Shown here: piece by piece, positions 8,790 to 18,070 of the stretch
Layout: each line of letters opens with the position of its first letter
Position numbering within the stretch: the stretch's first letter is position 1
From: an uncultured Eubacteriales bacterium
GTDB lineage: Bacteria; Bacillota; Clostridia; Oscillospirales; Acutalibacteraceae
Assembly: GCA_900314355.1 (NCBI GenBank)
Contig: OMUY01000005.1
Location: 1 to 64,000, forward strand
Direction of reading: 5' to 3'
DNA: 64,000 nt
Program-made: the position numbers and the translations under genes
Notes under the pieces: model-generated
What the model saw: only the letters and a program-made list of their open reading frames with translations
What the model was told of the DNA's origin: nothing
Databases searched by the model: none

Positions 8790-9641
8790 TTAAGCTGCTG
8801 TAGAAGACTCCGCTTCAGAAGAGATGTACTTGTCAAGGATAGACTGAATTGTTCCATCGGCCTTTCTCTTGGCAATGACTTCATTTACAGCGTTAAGAAG
8901 AGCCGTATTGCTCTTGTTGAAGCAGATAGCGTAATTTTCCGAAACATATTCGGTATCAAGGATATGAAGTCCTTCGTTTGCCTCTACAAACGCCTTGGCA
9001 GGCTCGTTGTCGATGATTACGCACTGAACTTTACCTGCGATAAGACCCTGAACGGCGTCTGCGCCTGTCTTATACTCCACAACATTTTCAGAACCGTAAT
9101 CTTCGGACGCGTGGATGTCGCCTGTCGTGCCCATCTGAACGCCTATCTTTGTGGAACCGTCTTTTTTAATGTCGTCTACCGACTTGATTGAAGAACCGTC
9201 ATTAACGATAACAACCTGAATACCCGTAGCATAGCTGTCCGAGAAATTGACCGACTGTTTTCTTTCGTCGGTAACAGTAATGCCCGCCATACCTATGTCG
9301 TATTTATTAGTCTGAACGCCTGCGATAATTGAATCGAACTCAACGTTTTCTATCTGAAGCTCAAGTCCGAGATCGTCAGAGATAACCTTGGCTATTTCGG
9401 CGTCAATTCCTATTACGTTTCCGTTGCCGTCAACAGACTCATATGGAGGGAAAGCGGCGTTTGTCGCCATGATGAGTTTTCCGGATTCTATCGTAGTGAA
9501 CGAAGCGGACGACGCTGCCTCAGATGAAGAAGCGCTTGACTCTTCATTACCGCCTTTGCCTGAGCATCCGGCGAACGCGAAAACCACTCCGAGAGCGAGA
9601 ACCGCCGCCAATACAACCGACAAAATTTTTTTCATTTTCAT
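8790..9641 (-). CDS. Amino-acid-binding lipoprotein of the ABC transporter
   Basis: A 283-residue SBP_bac_3 protein. The signal peptide ends in a lipobox (AFAGC), with the lipidated Cys at position 25 or 26, then a Ser/Glu-rich linker to the ligand-binding domain starting about residue 52. Family motifs include MATNAAFPPYE, GIDAEIAKVI and MAGITVTDERKQSVNFS. Arg/Lys/His or general polar amino acids are likely ligands for this type, but the ligand cannot be fixed by eye. It is the first gene of an operon with a second SBP, permease and ATPase. AAAGGAG precedes the ATG. Confidence 0.92.
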   Translation of the reverse strand: MKMKKILSVVLAAVLALGVVFAFAGCSGKGGNEESSASSSEAASSASFTTIESGKLIMATNAAFPPYESVDGNGNVIGIDAEIAKVISDDLGLELQIENVEFDSIIAGVQTNKYDIGMAGITVTDERKQSVNFSDSYATGIQVVIVNDGSSIKSVDDIKKDGSTKIGVQMGTTGDIHASEDYGSENVVEYKTGADAVQGLIAGKVQCVIIDNEPAKAFVEANEGLHILDTEYVSENYAICFNKSNTALLNAVNEVIAKRKADGTIQSILDKYISSEAESSTAA

Positions 9642-9678
9642 TGTAATAAATCTCCTTTATATATTGCGATTAATTAAA

Positions 9679-9707
9679 AGTATATCACCCGTATAAATCT
9701 TTTTCAA
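9679..9707 (-). promoter_or_regulatory. Promoter of the SBP-permease-ATPase operon (8790 gene first)
   Basis: On the minus strand TTGAAA and TATACT are separated by exactly 17 nt, about 35 nt before the SBP start. Confidence 0.6.
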
Positions 9708-9808
9708 GAAAAAAAATATACGAATCATACCATAAATTTTTCATTTTTTTTACAGAATATGCCGACATTAATGAATAATACGAATGTATATTTAAATATT
9801 ATACATTT

Positions 9809-10159
9809 TCAGTCTTCTTTGCTGCCGCCTTTCAAAAATCTGACATAACCGCTGCCTTCTCTCAGAGCGCGCGATACCCTTGACAGCGTCGCGGAAGAAA
9901 TTTCGGTTTCGGCTATAACCTCGTTATAAGTTTTGCCCGCGATCAAAAGCCGGGCTGCGGAAAGGCGCTGGCTCATCTGGTCAAGTTCTTTTGGCGTACA
10001 TAAATCCGAGAAAAAATCTTCGCAGTCCTTTTCGGTTTTAAGGGAAAGAATCACATTGTAAAGTTTTTCCCTGTCCTTCGGTTTTTCTCTCTTTTCATCA
10101 TCGCTTTGTTTTGACGAGACAGACTTTGACGATTTGTTTTCCATATCATTTTCAGCCAT
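9809..10159 (-). CDS. TrpR-like DNA-binding protein, YerC/YecD family
   Basis: A 116-residue protein with a charged, probably disordered N-terminal 30 residues and a Trp-repressor-type helix-turn-helix. CTPKELDQMSQRLSAARLL followed by KTYNEVIAETEISSATLSRVSRAL is the typical YerC signature. The track-length frame could begin at a TTG overlapping the ATPase stop, but AGAGGA is better spaced for the ATG at 10159. It is the last gene of the SBP-permease-ATPase operon starting at 12565, which suggests it may regulate amino-acid uptake. That link is inferred from position; YerC proteins are poorly characterised. Confidence 0.85.
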   Translation of the reverse strand: MAENDMENKSSKSVSSKQSDDEKREKPKDREKLYNVILSLKTEKDCEDFFSDLCTPKELDQMSQRLSAARLLIAGKTYNEVIAETEISSATLSRVSRALREGSGYVRFLKGGSKED

Positions 10160-10164
10160 ATCAA

Positions 10165-10935
10165 TCAATCCTCTTTTATCTGGTTTTCAAGAGATTTTGA
10201 AAGGAAGTTTTTAAGTTTTTCCGACTTTGGATTTTCAAAAATATCTTCCGGAGATCCCTGTTCTTCTATTACGCCGTCGGCCATATAAATTATTTTATCG
10301 GATACCTCGCGGGCGAATCCCATCTCATGAGTAACTACTATCATGGTGGAATCTCCTGTTTTAAGACCTCTGATAACATTGAGCACCTCGCCCGTAAGTT
10401 CAGGGTCAAGCGCACTTGTCGGCTCGTCGAAGCAGAGAATATCGGGATTCATGCAGAGAGCTCTCGCTATAGCCACTCTCTGTTTCTGACCTCCGGAAAG
10501 CTCGCACGGAAACGCGTCTTTTTTTTCGATGAGCCCGACTCTTTTTATCAAAGCCAACGCTTTTTTATTAATATTTTCCTCGGTATCAGTTTTCAAAAGC
10601 GTAGGAGCTAAAGTTACGTTTTTAAATACGGTGTACTGCGGAAAAAGATTGAAATCCTGAAAAACGAGACCGAAATGAAGGCGGTCTTTTCTAAGTTCCG
10701 CATCGTTTTTTCTCTTGGAATTTTTTCCGTCAAATATCTTTTCGCCGTTGACGGAAATAGTACCCTCGTCCGCCGTCTCAAGGAAATTGAGACATCTCAG
10801 AAGCGTTGTTTTTCCCGAACCGGACGCGCCGATGACTGACAGAACTTCGCCTTTTTCAAGATTGAACGAAATGCCTTTCAGCACCTCGTTTTTTCCGAAT
10901 TTTTTCTTAATATCGCTTACTTGAAGAACAGACAT
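10165..10935 (-). CDS. Polar amino-acid ABC transporter, ATPase subunit (GlnQ type), second system
   Basis: A 256-residue ATPase with Walker A GASGSGKT (around residue 36), signature LSGGQ, Walker B ILCFDEP and the [12 protein letters not shown] stretch of the PAAT subfamily. A GTG two codons upstream overlaps the permease stop (GTGA), but GAGGTG lies 6-7 nt before the ATG at 10935, which is taken as start. It is a paralogue of the ATPase at 6095-6880, clearly diverged along its whole length. It pairs with the permease just upstream. Confidence 0.94.
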   Translation of the reverse strand: MSVLQVSDIKKKFGKNEVLKGISFNLEKGEVLSVIGASGSGKTTLLRCLNFLETADEGTISVNGEKIFDGKNSKRKNDAELRKDRLHFGLVFQDFNLFPQYTVFKNVTLAPTLLKTDTEENINKKALALIKRVGLIEKKDAFPCELSGGQKQRVAIARALCMNPDILCFDEPTSALDPELTGEVLNVIRGLKTGDSTMIVVTHEMGFAREVSDKIIYMADGVIEEQGSPEDIFENPKSEKLKNFLSKSLENQIKED

Positions 10936-10937
10936 CG

Positions 10938-11594
10938 TCACACCTCAAAATAGCTCAGTTTCTTTTCCAGATAATTGAAAATCAGAGTAAGTATTCCGAC
11001 AAAAACAAGGTAGAACACGCCGGTATAGAAAAGCGGCCATACAAGTCCCGCCATCTTGGAATATTTTCTGCCGTTGAAAATAATCTCGGCAATTCCGATA
11101 GTATTCGCAAGAGACGTATCCTTTACCAAAGTGATTATCTCATTTGACATAGGCGGAACTATTCTTTTGATTACCTGAAGAAGAACAACCTTGAAAAATA
11201 TCTGCTTTTTTGTCATGCCGAGCACCTGACCGGCTTCATACTGGCCTCTCGGAATAGACTCGATGCCGCCCCTGTAAATTTCAGAAAAATAACAGGCGTA
11301 ATTAATCACAAACGCGATTAAAGCCGCGTTGAATCTGTATCCCTCCGGAGTATGCCAGCCCATCAAACCGGGGCCGTAGAAAACGACAAAAATCTGAAGC
11401 ATCAAAGGGGTGCCTCTGATTGCCCAAATAATAACTTTCATGACCGCTTTCACTATTTTCACTTTGCTCATCGAAAGAACAGAGAAAAGCAGTCCCAGCG
11501 GAAGAGCCATTACCAAAGTAAGCGAAAATAGCTTTAAACTCGTCAAAAAGCCCTGTCCGAGGTATAAAGTTACATCGGCAAGCGATGTGCCCAT
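10938..11594 (-). CDS. Polar amino-acid ABC transporter, permease subunit, second system
   Basis: A 218-residue multi-pass membrane protein of the HisM/GlnP family with the [11 protein letters not shown] motif and an EAA loop ([25 protein letters not shown]). A frame extension reaches 11654, but its 20 extra residues are not family-like. GGAAG lies 7 nt before the ATG at 11594, so that start is preferred. It sits between the SBP and ATPase genes of the same system. Confidence 0.9.
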   Translation of the reverse strand: MGTSLADVTLYLGQGFLTSLKLFSLTLVMALPLGLLFSVLSMSKVKIVKAVMKVIIWAIRGTPLMLQIFVVFYGPGLMGWHTPEGYRFNAALIAFVINYACYFSEIYRGGIESIPRGQYEAGQVLGMTKKQIFFKVVLLQVIKRIVPPMSNEIITLVKDTSLANTIGIAEIIFNGRKYSKMAGLVWPLFYTGVFYLVFVGILTLIFNYLEKKLSYFEV

Positions 11595-11725
11595 AAATAC
11601 ACTTCCATTCTTATACTCATAATATGAGAGGCAGGGACTTGCCCCGTCTCTCATAAATTTATAATATTGGGAAAGAAAACAATTTCTAAATTAAATTTTC
11701 TTTAATTTTACCGGATTGTCTCAAA

Positions 11726-12565
11726 TTATTCTGCAAGAGAAAGTCCGTACTTATCTGCGAGAGTTTTTAAAGTTCCGTCGGACTTGAGTTCGTCGATATA
11801 CTTGTCAACTACGGCTGTGAGATCGGAACCTTTTCTGAAACCTATGCCGTAAAGTTCTTCAGTGAGAGTTAGTCCGGCGGAAAGATTCGAATAATCCGTT
11901 CCCTCGCCTGTCATTGCGGCTGCCATAGTTGCGTCGATAACAGCGCCGTCGGCAGTTCCCGATTTGACTTCCATCAATGTATCCGACTGAGCGTTTACCT
12001 CAACCGTTGTAAGGCCGGCGTCCTTAGCGGCGCTTTCACCGGCAGAGCCTGCCTCGACAGCGAATGTGAGACCCGCGTCAGCAAGAGATTTGATGTCGGA
12101 ATACTTGGATATATCATCCGACTTCATAACCACTACCTGTTTATTTGAAACGTAGGGCTCTGAAACAGAGCAGTTGGATTTTACTTCATCTGTTATTGTC
12201 ATGCCGTTCCAGATACAATCTATCTGATTGGACTCGAGCTCGATATATTTTGAATCCCAGTCTATCTCGACAAATTCAACGGAAACGCCGAGTTTTTCCG
12301 CGACGGCCTTCGCGAAATCAGCGTCAAATCCTGTCCACTCGTTATTAGAGTCTCTGTAGTCGATAGGCTTAAACTCTGTTACGCCGACTTTTAATACGCC
12401 TGCGGCTTTAACTGCCGCGAGGTCGTTGACTACCGCTTCGGATGTAACCGTTTCACTCTCCGCAGCCGACGACTCTTCTTCGCTGCCTTTTTTTCCGCAT
12501 GACGCGAATGCGAGAAGAACCATTACAATGGATAGAATTACTGCTGTGATTTTTTTAGCTTTCAT
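11726..12565 (-). CDS. Amino-acid-binding lipoprotein of the second ABC transporter
   Basis: A 279-residue SBP_bac_3 lipoprotein with signal peptide and lipobox (LAFASC, Cys about 23), then a Glu/Ser linker. The ligand domain carries LKVGVTEFKPIDYRD, GFDADFAKAVAEKLGV and IWNGMTITDEVKS, which are family hallmarks. It is the first gene of a four-gene operon: SBP, permease, ATPase, YerC. It differs strongly from the two other binding proteins in the window, which suggests a different amino acid. AGGAGAC precedes the ATG. Confidence 0.92.
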   Translation of the reverse strand: MKAKKITAVILSIVMVLLAFASCGKKGSEEESSAAESETVTSEAVVNDLAAVKAAGVLKVGVTEFKPIDYRDSNNEWTGFDADFAKAVAEKLGVSVEFVEIDWDSKYIELESNQIDCIWNGMTITDEVKSNCSVSEPYVSNKQVVVMKSDDISKYSDIKSLADAGLTFAVEAGSAGESAAKDAGLTTVEVNAQSDTLMEVKSGTADGAVIDATMAAAMTGEGTDYSNLSAGLTLTEELYGIGFRKGSDLTAVVDKYIDELKSDGTLKTLADKYGLSLAE

Positions 12566-12601
12566 TTAATATGTCTCCTGACAATTTATTATTACAGGAA
12601 G

Positions 12602-12630
12602 ATTATACTTTATCAAACTAAAGTTGTAAA
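12602..12630 (-). promoter_or_regulatory. Promoter with internal dyad, SBP-permease-ATPase-yerC operon
   Basis: TTTACA and TATAAT are separated by 17 nt on the minus strand. The spacer is almost filled by a perfect dyad, ACTTTA-N6-TAAAGT (12607-12624), which is a good candidate operator for a repressor. Confidence 0.65.
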
Positions 12631-12712
12631 GTGTTTTTTCTAATTCTTACAATATTGTAATAATTTAAGAAAATTTTTATATTATCTTTTGATTTTTTAT
12701 TTTACAATATGC

Positions 12713-12748
12713 AAAAAAAACACCGCCGTGAAACAAATCACGGCAGTG
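12713..12748 (-). terminator. Terminator of tuf
   Basis: An 11-bp stem (12721-12731 with 12738-12748, one G-U pair) and a 6-nt loop lead into eight Ts on the minus strand, 35 nt after the tuf stop codon. Confidence 0.9.
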
Positions 12749-12782
12749 CTTTTCGATTTTTAAAGAATAACACAAGTTGTAA

Positions 12783-13985
12783 TTATTCGTCTATCTCAAC
12801 AACAACGCCTGAACCGACTGTCTTTCCGCCTTCACGAATAGCGAAACGAAGTCCGTTCTCAATAGCGATAGGAGTGATAAGTTCAACGCTCATAACAACG
12901 TTGTCGCCGGGCATGCACATATCTGTTCCCTCGGGAAGAGTGATAACGCCCGTAACGTCAGTTGTTCTGAAATAGAACTGAGGTCTGTAATTGTTGAAGA
13001 AGGGAGTATGTCTTCCGCCTTCATCAGCCTTTAATACGTAAACCTGACCTTTGAACTTTGTGTGAGGATGAATTGAACCGGGTTTAGCAAGAACCTGTCC
13101 TCTTTCGATTTCTGTTCTCTGAACACCACGGAGAAGAGCGCCGATGTTGTCGCCTGCCTCTGCATAGTCAAGAGTCTTTCTGAACATCTCAAGACCTGTG
13201 CAGACTGTCTGCTTCTTTTCATCGGAAAGTCCGACGATTTCTACGGGCTCGTTAACTTTAAGCATTCCTCTTTCAACCTTACCTGTAGCGACTGTGCCAC
13301 GGCCTGTGATTGTGAATACGTCCTCAACAGGCATAAGGAAAGGAAGTTCGTCGTTTCTCTTAGGATCGGGAATGTAGTTGTCAACAGCATCCATAAGTTC
13401 CCAGATGCACTGAAGCTCGGGAGCGTTTACGTCGTTGCCGTTGTATTCAAGAGCCTTAAGAGCAGAACCCTTGATGATGGGTGTGTCGTCTCCGGGGAAG
13501 CCGTACTCGTTAAGAGTCTCTCTTACTTCCATTTCAACGAGCTCAAGAAGCTCGGGGTCGTCTACCTGGTCGATCTTGTTGAGGAATACGATGATGTAGG
13601 GAACGCCAACCTGTCTCGCGAGAAGAAGGTGCTCCTTTGTCTGAGCCATAACGCCGTCTGTTGCGGCAACTACGAGGATAGCGCCGTCCATCTGAGCTGC
13701 GCCTGTGATCATGTTCTTGATGTAGTCGGCATGACCGGGGCAGTCAACGTGAGCGTAATGTCTCTTTTCCGTCTCGTACTCAACGTGAGCAGTATTGATT
13801 GTTATACCTCTTGCTCTCTCTTCGGGAGCTTTATCAATTTCGGAATAATCTTCGAATTTAGCCTGACCCTTCATAGCGAGAGCTTTTGTGATAGCGGCTG
13901 TAAGTGTTGTCTTACCATGGTCAACGTGACCGATGGTTCCGATGTTAACATGGGGTTTGGACCTGTTAAATTTCTCTTTTGCCAT
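12783..13985 (-). CDS. tuf: Elongation factor Tu
   Basis: A 400-residue GTPase that brings aminoacyl-tRNA to the ribosome. G1 is GHVDHGKT (19-26), G3 DCPGH, G4 NKID, and the effector region contains [12 protein letters not shown]. Length and all three domains are as expected. It closes the rpsL-rpsG-fusA-tuf order, but 215 nt separate it from fusA. That gap holds a promoter-like sequence of its own, and a strong terminator follows the gene. AGGAGG precedes the ATG. Confidence 0.98.
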   Translation of the reverse strand: MAKEKFNRSKPHVNIGTIGHVDHGKTTLTAAITKALAMKGQAKFEDYSEIDKAPEERARGITINTAHVEYETEKRHYAHVDCPGHADYIKNMITGAAQMDGAILVVAATDGVMAQTKEHLLLARQVGVPYIIVFLNKIDQVDDPELLELVEMEVRETLNEYGFPGDDTPIIKGSALKALEYNGNDVNAPELQCIWELMDAVDNYIPDPKRNDELPFLMPVEDVFTITGRGTVATGKVERGMLKVNEPVEIVGLSDEKKQTVCTGLEMFRKTLDYAEAGDNIGALLRGVQRTEIERGQVLAKPGSIHPHTKFKGQVYVLKADEGGRHTPFFNNYRPQFYFRTTDVTGVITLPEGTDMCMPGDNVVMSVELITPIAIENGLRFAIREGGKTVGSGVVVEIDE

Positions 13986-14068
13986 TTAAATTTCCTCCTC
14001 AGAGTTTGATTCCCTCTGTGTTTTTTAAAAAACAGCTTTTAATATTTTCCATTTTGCATGTTGCAATT

Positions 14069-14097
14069 ATATTAACATATTAATCACTTTTTTGCAA
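14069..14097 (-). promoter_or_regulatory. Probable tuf promoter in the fusA-tuf gap
   Basis: TTGCAA and TAATAT are 17 nt apart on the minus strand, about 85 nt before tuf. This would allow tuf to be transcribed above the level of the rest of the str operon. Confidence 0.5.
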
Positions 14098-14200
14098 CAT
14101 ATTTTTGTAAATTTATTTTTTCCGAAGGCAAAAAAGATAACAAGCTCTTTTAATGCCTTCAAAGAAAATCAAGTATTCGGGATACATGACGGGCGGGAGA

Positions 14201-16297
14201 TTATTTTCTCTTACCCGAAATAATATCGTCGGATATGCTCTTCGGTACCTGAGCGTAATGGCTCGGCTCCATGACGAACTGGCCTCTGCCCTGAGTCTTG
14301 GAACGAAGATCCGTAGCGTAGCCGAACATTTCCGAAAGAGGAACTTCCGCGTTGACCTGAACAGAACCGACTCTGTGCTCCTGGTCCTTCATGATTCCTC
14401 TTCTTGAGGTGATGTCGCCGATGACTGTTCCGAGATATTCGTCGGGCGTATTGACAGCTATCTTCATGATGGGCTCCATGAGAACGGGAGCCGCCTTCTG
14501 CATAGCCTCTCTGAACGCCATTGAACCGACCGTCTTGAACGCCATTTCGGACGAGTCCACCTCGTGGAAAGAGCCGTCGTAAAGAGTTACCTTTACGTCA
14601 ACTACGCCGTATCCCGCAACGACACCGTTCTGCATAGCGGCCTCAACACCCTGCTGAACAGCGGGAATGTACTCCTTGGGAACAGCTCCGCCGACAACCT
14701 CGTTGACGAACTCGAATCCCTTGTCCGGGTTCGGCTCTATTCTGAGCTTGACGTGAGCGAACTGTCCGTGACCGCCTGTCTGCTTTTTGTATGTCGTATC
14801 TACTTCTGCCTTTTTTGTAATTGTTTCTCTGTACGCGACCTGCGGAGAACCTACGTTGGCTTCTACGTTGAACTCTCTCATCATTCTGTCGACGATAATG
14901 TCAAGGTGAAGCTCGCCCATTCCGGCGATGATTGTCTGTCCCGTCTCTTTGTCGGTGTAGAACTTGAATGTGGGATCCTCTTCCGCAAGTTTCTGAAGAG
15001 CTATGCCCATCTTTTCCTGACCTGCTTTGGTCTTGGGCTCGATAGCTATTCTGATAACGGGCTCGGGGAATTTCATCGACTCGAGAATTATGGGATGATT
15101 TTCATCACATACAGTATCGGCTGTCGTTGTGTTTTTAACGCCTACGACCGCGCAAATGTCGCCGGCATAAGCTGCGTCAACCTCTTCTCTGTGATTCGCG
15201 TGCATATGTACTATTCTGCCGAGTCTCTCGTGTTTCCTTTTCGTCGAGTTCCAAACAGTGTCGCCCGCGTGGACTACTCCGGAGTAAACTCTGAAATAGC
15301 AAAGCTTGCCCATGTAAGGATCAGTGGCAATTTTGAAAGCGAGAGCGGAAAACGGCTCATCCTCGGAAGGATGTCTGTCCTCCTCCTCTCCTGTGTCCGG
15401 ATTTGTTCCTTTTATGCAGGGAATATCCGTGGGAGCCGGCATATAGTCAACTATGCAGTCAAGAAGTTTCTGAACGCCCTTGTTTCTGTATGAGGAACCT
15501 ACGGTAACCGGAACAAGCTTGTTAGCTATCGTAGCTTTTCTCAAAACAGCTTTGATCTCATCCTTTGATATAGTATCGCCGTTGAGATATTTTTCAAGGA
15601 GCTCATCATCCTGCTCGACTACTTTTTCAATGAGTTCGTCATGATATTTCTGAGCGAGTTCCTTCATATCGTCGGGAATTTCCTCAACTCTCATATCAAG
15701 ACCCATCTCATCGTAATAGACGTCGGCGTTCATTTCGATAAGATCGACTATTCCCTTGAAATCGGCTTCTTTTCCGATGGGGAGCTGAACCGGTACGGGT
15801 TCGCATTTAAGTCTTTCCTTCATCATGTCTATAACGCGGTAGAAATCGGCGCCCATGATATCCATTTTATTTACGTATACCATTCTGGGAACGTGATATT
15901 CCTCCGCCTGACGCCAGACTGTCTCAGACTGGGGTTCAACTCCGCCTTTTGCCGACAGAACAGTGACAGATCCGTCGAGAACTCTCAAACTTCTCTGTAC
16001 CTCAACTGTGAAATCGACGTGTCCGGGCGTATCTATAATATTAATTCTGTACTTTTTATGATCGGGGTCATTTTCTTTCGTCCAGAAACATGTTGTAGCA
16101 GCAGATGTAATGGTTATTCCTCTCTCCTGCTCCTGCGCCATCCAGTCCATAGTAGCGTTGCCTTCGTGAACCTCGCCCATTTTATGGTTAACGCCGGTAT
16201 AATAAAGTATACGTTCGGTAGTAGTCGTTTTTCCGGCATCGATATGCGCCATGATGCCTATATTTCTTGTCAATTCAAGCGGTATCTGTCTTGGCAT
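14201..16297 (-). CDS. fusA: Elongation factor G
   Basis: A 698-residue translocation GTPase. G1 is AHIDAGKT (17-24), with DTPGHVDF and NKMD following, and the [11 protein letters not shown] switch region is intact. Full five-domain length. It lies between rpsG and tuf in the str operon arrangement. GGAGG precedes the ATG. Confidence 0.98.
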   Translation of the reverse strand: MPRQIPLELTRNIGIMAHIDAGKTTTTERILYYTGVNHKMGEVHEGNATMDWMAQEQERGITITSAATTCFWTKENDPDHKKYRINIIDTPGHVDFTVEVQRSLRVLDGSVTVLSAKGGVEPQSETVWRQAEEYHVPRMVYVNKMDIMGADFYRVIDMMKERLKCEPVPVQLPIGKEADFKGIVDLIEMNADVYYDEMGLDMRVEEIPDDMKELAQKYHDELIEKVVEQDDELLEKYLNGDTISKDEIKAVLRKATIANKLVPVTVGSSYRNKGVQKLLDCIVDYMPAPTDIPCIKGTNPDTGEEEDRHPSEDEPFSALAFKIATDPYMGKLCYFRVYSGVVHAGDTVWNSTKRKHERLGRIVHMHANHREEVDAAYAGDICAVVGVKNTTTADTVCDENHPIILESMKFPEPVIRIAIEPKTKAGQEKMGIALQKLAEEDPTFKFYTDKETGQTIIAGMGELHLDIIVDRMMREFNVEANVGSPQVAYRETITKKAEVDTTYKKQTGGHGQFAHVKLRIEPNPDKGFEFVNEVVGGAVPKEYIPAVQQGVEAAMQNGVVAGYGVVDVKVTLYDGSFHEVDSSEMAFKTVGSMAFREAMQKAAPVLMEPIMKIAVNTPDEYLGTVIGDITSRRGIMKDQEHRVGSVQVNAEVPLSEMFGYATDLRSKTQGRGQFVMEPSHYAQVPKSISDDIISGKRK

Positions 16298-16501
16298 GAA
16301 TTAAACCTCCAAAAATAATATAAATTTGGGCTGTAAAGTCTCTGTTTTCCGACAGGAACCCGGAAGATGATTTTCTTTTTCATTAATCCGAAACCCGAAA
16401 ATAATTTTGCTTTCGGTTTGGAGACAAATCAAAATTTTGATTATAAATCCAAACCTGAAATCACAGTCGAAAAATGAAGCTTTAAGCCCAAAAATGTGAA
16501 A
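16298..16501 (-). other. Long rpsG-fusA intercistronic region with distant complementary arms
   Basis: The 204-nt spacer holds no ORF. Its ends can pair: 16325-16338 (TTTGGGCTGTAAAG) is complementary, apart from a one-base bulge, to 16480-16492. This would close a loop of about 140 nt just before the fusA ribosome site. Ribosomal operons often carry such regulatory structures, but none is recognised here. Confidence 0.4.
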
Positions 16502-16972
16502 TTACCAACGGAAATGTGAGAAAGCCTTGTTGGCTTCAGCCATCTTATGGGTATCTTCACGTTTCTTGTACGCGCCGCCTGTTTCATTGCTTGCGTCTAT
16601 AATCTCGCCCGCGAGTCTTTCTTTCATTGTTCTCTCGGAACGTGATCTTGCGTACGCCGTGATCCATCTGAGTCCCAGAGTCTGTCTTCTTTCGGGTCTG
16701 ACATCCATAGGAACCTGATATGTGGAACCGCCGACACGTCTGGCTTTTACTTCGAGTAAGGGCATTACGTTGTCCATGGCCTTCTCAAAAACCTCAAGCG
16801 GTTCGTTTCCTGTTTTTTCTTTGATGATGTCGAACGCGTCGTATACTATCTTCTGAGCGACGCCCTTCTTACCGTCATACATTACGTTGTTGATTAAACG
16901 CGTAACAAGTTTTGAATTGTAAAGCGGATCGGGCAAAACATCACGTTTTGCTATATTGCCTCTTCTTGGCAC
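16502..16972 (-). CDS. rpsG: Ribosomal protein S7
   Basis: A 156-residue S7 protein beginning [20 protein letters not shown], the standard N-terminus after the initiator. The start is a GTG at 16972 preceded by AAGGAGGG; an upstream frame to 16990 merely reads through that ribosome site. S7 nucleates the 30S head and in other bacteria autoregulates the str operon. The spacer to rpsL is unusually long (254 nt). Confidence 0.97.
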   Translation of the reverse strand: MPRRGNIAKRDVLPDPLYNSKLVTRLINNVMYDGKKGVAQKIVYDAFDIIKEKTGNEPLEVFEKAMDNVMPLLEVKARRVGGSTYQVPMDVRPERRQTLGLRWITAYARSRSERTMKERLAGEIIDASNETGGAYKKREDTHKMAEANKAFSHFRW

Positions 16973-17226
16973 TTCGCTTCCCTCCTTCACTAAGAATTTT
17001 TTGTGAGATCATTGGTACTCGAGTGACAAATTCCCGTGGCGCCTGAATCGAGGTTAAATCTATAATCCGGCATATTTTTTCAAATCAAAACCGCAGATAT
17101 ATATTTAACTCTCGCCGGTTGTTCCGACGGCTGTGGCGTTTCTGACGAAGAGAAACCGATTTTACCGCCGAATGCCTGCAAGAAGATTTGTCCTAAAGTC
17201 TGAAAAATTTTTGTGCAGCTTATATT
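16973..17226 (-). other. Long rpsL-rpsG intercistronic region
   Basis: This 254-nt spacer contains no ORF and no clear promoter or terminator. It includes GC-rich complementary patches (around 17125-17165 in plus coordinates) that could fold. In E. coli the equivalent, shorter region binds S7 for translational feedback, so a regulatory RNA is possible but not shown. Confidence 0.35.
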
Positions 17227-17649
17227 TTACTTCTTAGCTGCCTTCGGAATCTTCGCACCGTATTTTGAACGGCCCTGCATACGTCCTGTTACGCCCTGCG
17301 TATCAAGCGTACCTCTGATGATGTGGTAACGCACACCGGGAAGATCCTTTACACGTCCGCCCCTGATTAAAACGACGCTGTGCTCCTGAAGGTTGTGTCC
17401 TACTCCGGGAATGTAAGCTGAAACTTCAATTCCGTTCGTAAGTCTTACTCTGGCGAGCTTTCTGAGCGCTGAGTTGGGCTTTTTGGGCGTATCGGTCTTG
17501 ACTACTGTGCACACGCCTCTCTTCTGAGGGGAATTGAGCGAAGTCTGAATATTCTTCTTTGAGTTGAAGCCTATTCCGAGCGCGGGAGAATTTGATTTCT
17601 TCACGTGCGTCTTTCTTCCGTTACGTACGAGCTGGTTAAATGTCGGCAT
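17227..17649 (-). CDS. rpsL: Ribosomal protein S12
   Basis: A 140-residue S12 protein starting [21 protein letters not shown] lies upstream, so the ATG at 17649 is the start rather than the longer frame at 17691. The decoding-centre segment [16 protein letters not shown] has the wild-type lysine at the position linked to streptomycin resistance (K43 in E. coli), as does the later PGVRYH region. It is first in the rpsL-rpsG-fusA-tuf order. Confidence 0.97.
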   Translation of the reverse strand: MPTFNQLVRNGRKTHVKKSNSPALGIGFNSKKNIQTSLNSPQKRGVCTVVKTDTPKKPNSALRKLARVRLTNGIEVSAYIPGVGHNLQEHSVVLIRGGRVKDLPGVRYHIIRGTLDTQGVTGRMQGRSKYGAKIPKAAKK

Positions 17650-17727
17650 TTTTTTGATTTCACCTCCTGAATTAATGATATCTATTAACACGGTATTGCC
17701 CGATTAACAGCCGAAACAGTTGATTTG

Positions 17728-17760
17728 AAATGACAGAGCGGCAAACCGAATCTGTCATTT
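17728..17760 (-). promoter_or_regulatory. Hairpin in the rpsL mRNA leader
   Basis: A perfect 10-bp stem (AAATGACAGA / TCTGTCATTT) encloses a 13-nt apical region that itself can form a CGG/CCG stem with a 4-nt loop. It lies between the rpsL promoter and the start codon. No U tract follows, so it is not a terminator; a protein-binding or stabilising leader element is more likely. Confidence 0.6.
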
Positions 17761-17815
17761 TCGGAATGTTTTCGGAGTATAAAAATTCCCCGGACATCCT
17801 TTCAAACAATTTTAT

Positions 17816-17844
17816 ATTTTAACGCAAGCCATGAATTTTGTCAA
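17816..17844 (-). promoter_or_regulatory. Promoter of the rpsL-rpsG-fusA operon
   Basis: TTGACA (17844-17839) and TAAAAT (17821-17816) are separated by 17 nt on the minus strand. The predicted leader is about 155 nt. The 421-nt gap between rpsL and rpoC (17650-18070) holds this promoter, the leader hairpin and the rpoC terminator, and no gene. Confidence 0.75.
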
Positions 17845-18022
17845 TATTTTTTGATTTTGTTTCACACATGTAAATGTAGAAATTTAAGCCTGATTTCAAT
17901 TAAAATATGACAGATTTTCCAAATGGAATCCGAATTACGGCTTATTTTGAAAAATAATATCAAAATGAACCTGAAATGTCAATGTATTGACGCAAAAAAA
18001 CTTAAACGCGAAAAGAAAAAAA

Positions 18023-18054
18023 CGGCGGGAGCCGGTAAAAACGACTTCCCGCCG
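18023..18054 (-). terminator. Terminator of rpoBC
   Basis: CGGCGGGA pairs with TCCCGCCG around a 16-nt loop, with seven Ts after it on the minus strand, 17 nt past the rpoC stop. It separates rpoBC from the str operon. Confidence 0.88.
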
Positions 18055-18070
18055 AATATTTTTTTAATTA

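Noticed and set aside
14564..15493. A 309-codon plus-strand frame inside fusA
   Set aside because: Same reason; no ribosome site and no domain.
15641..16318. A 225-codon plus-strand frame inside fusA
   Set aside because: It lies entirely antisense to fusA, codes for no recognisable protein and is explained by codon bias of the real gene.
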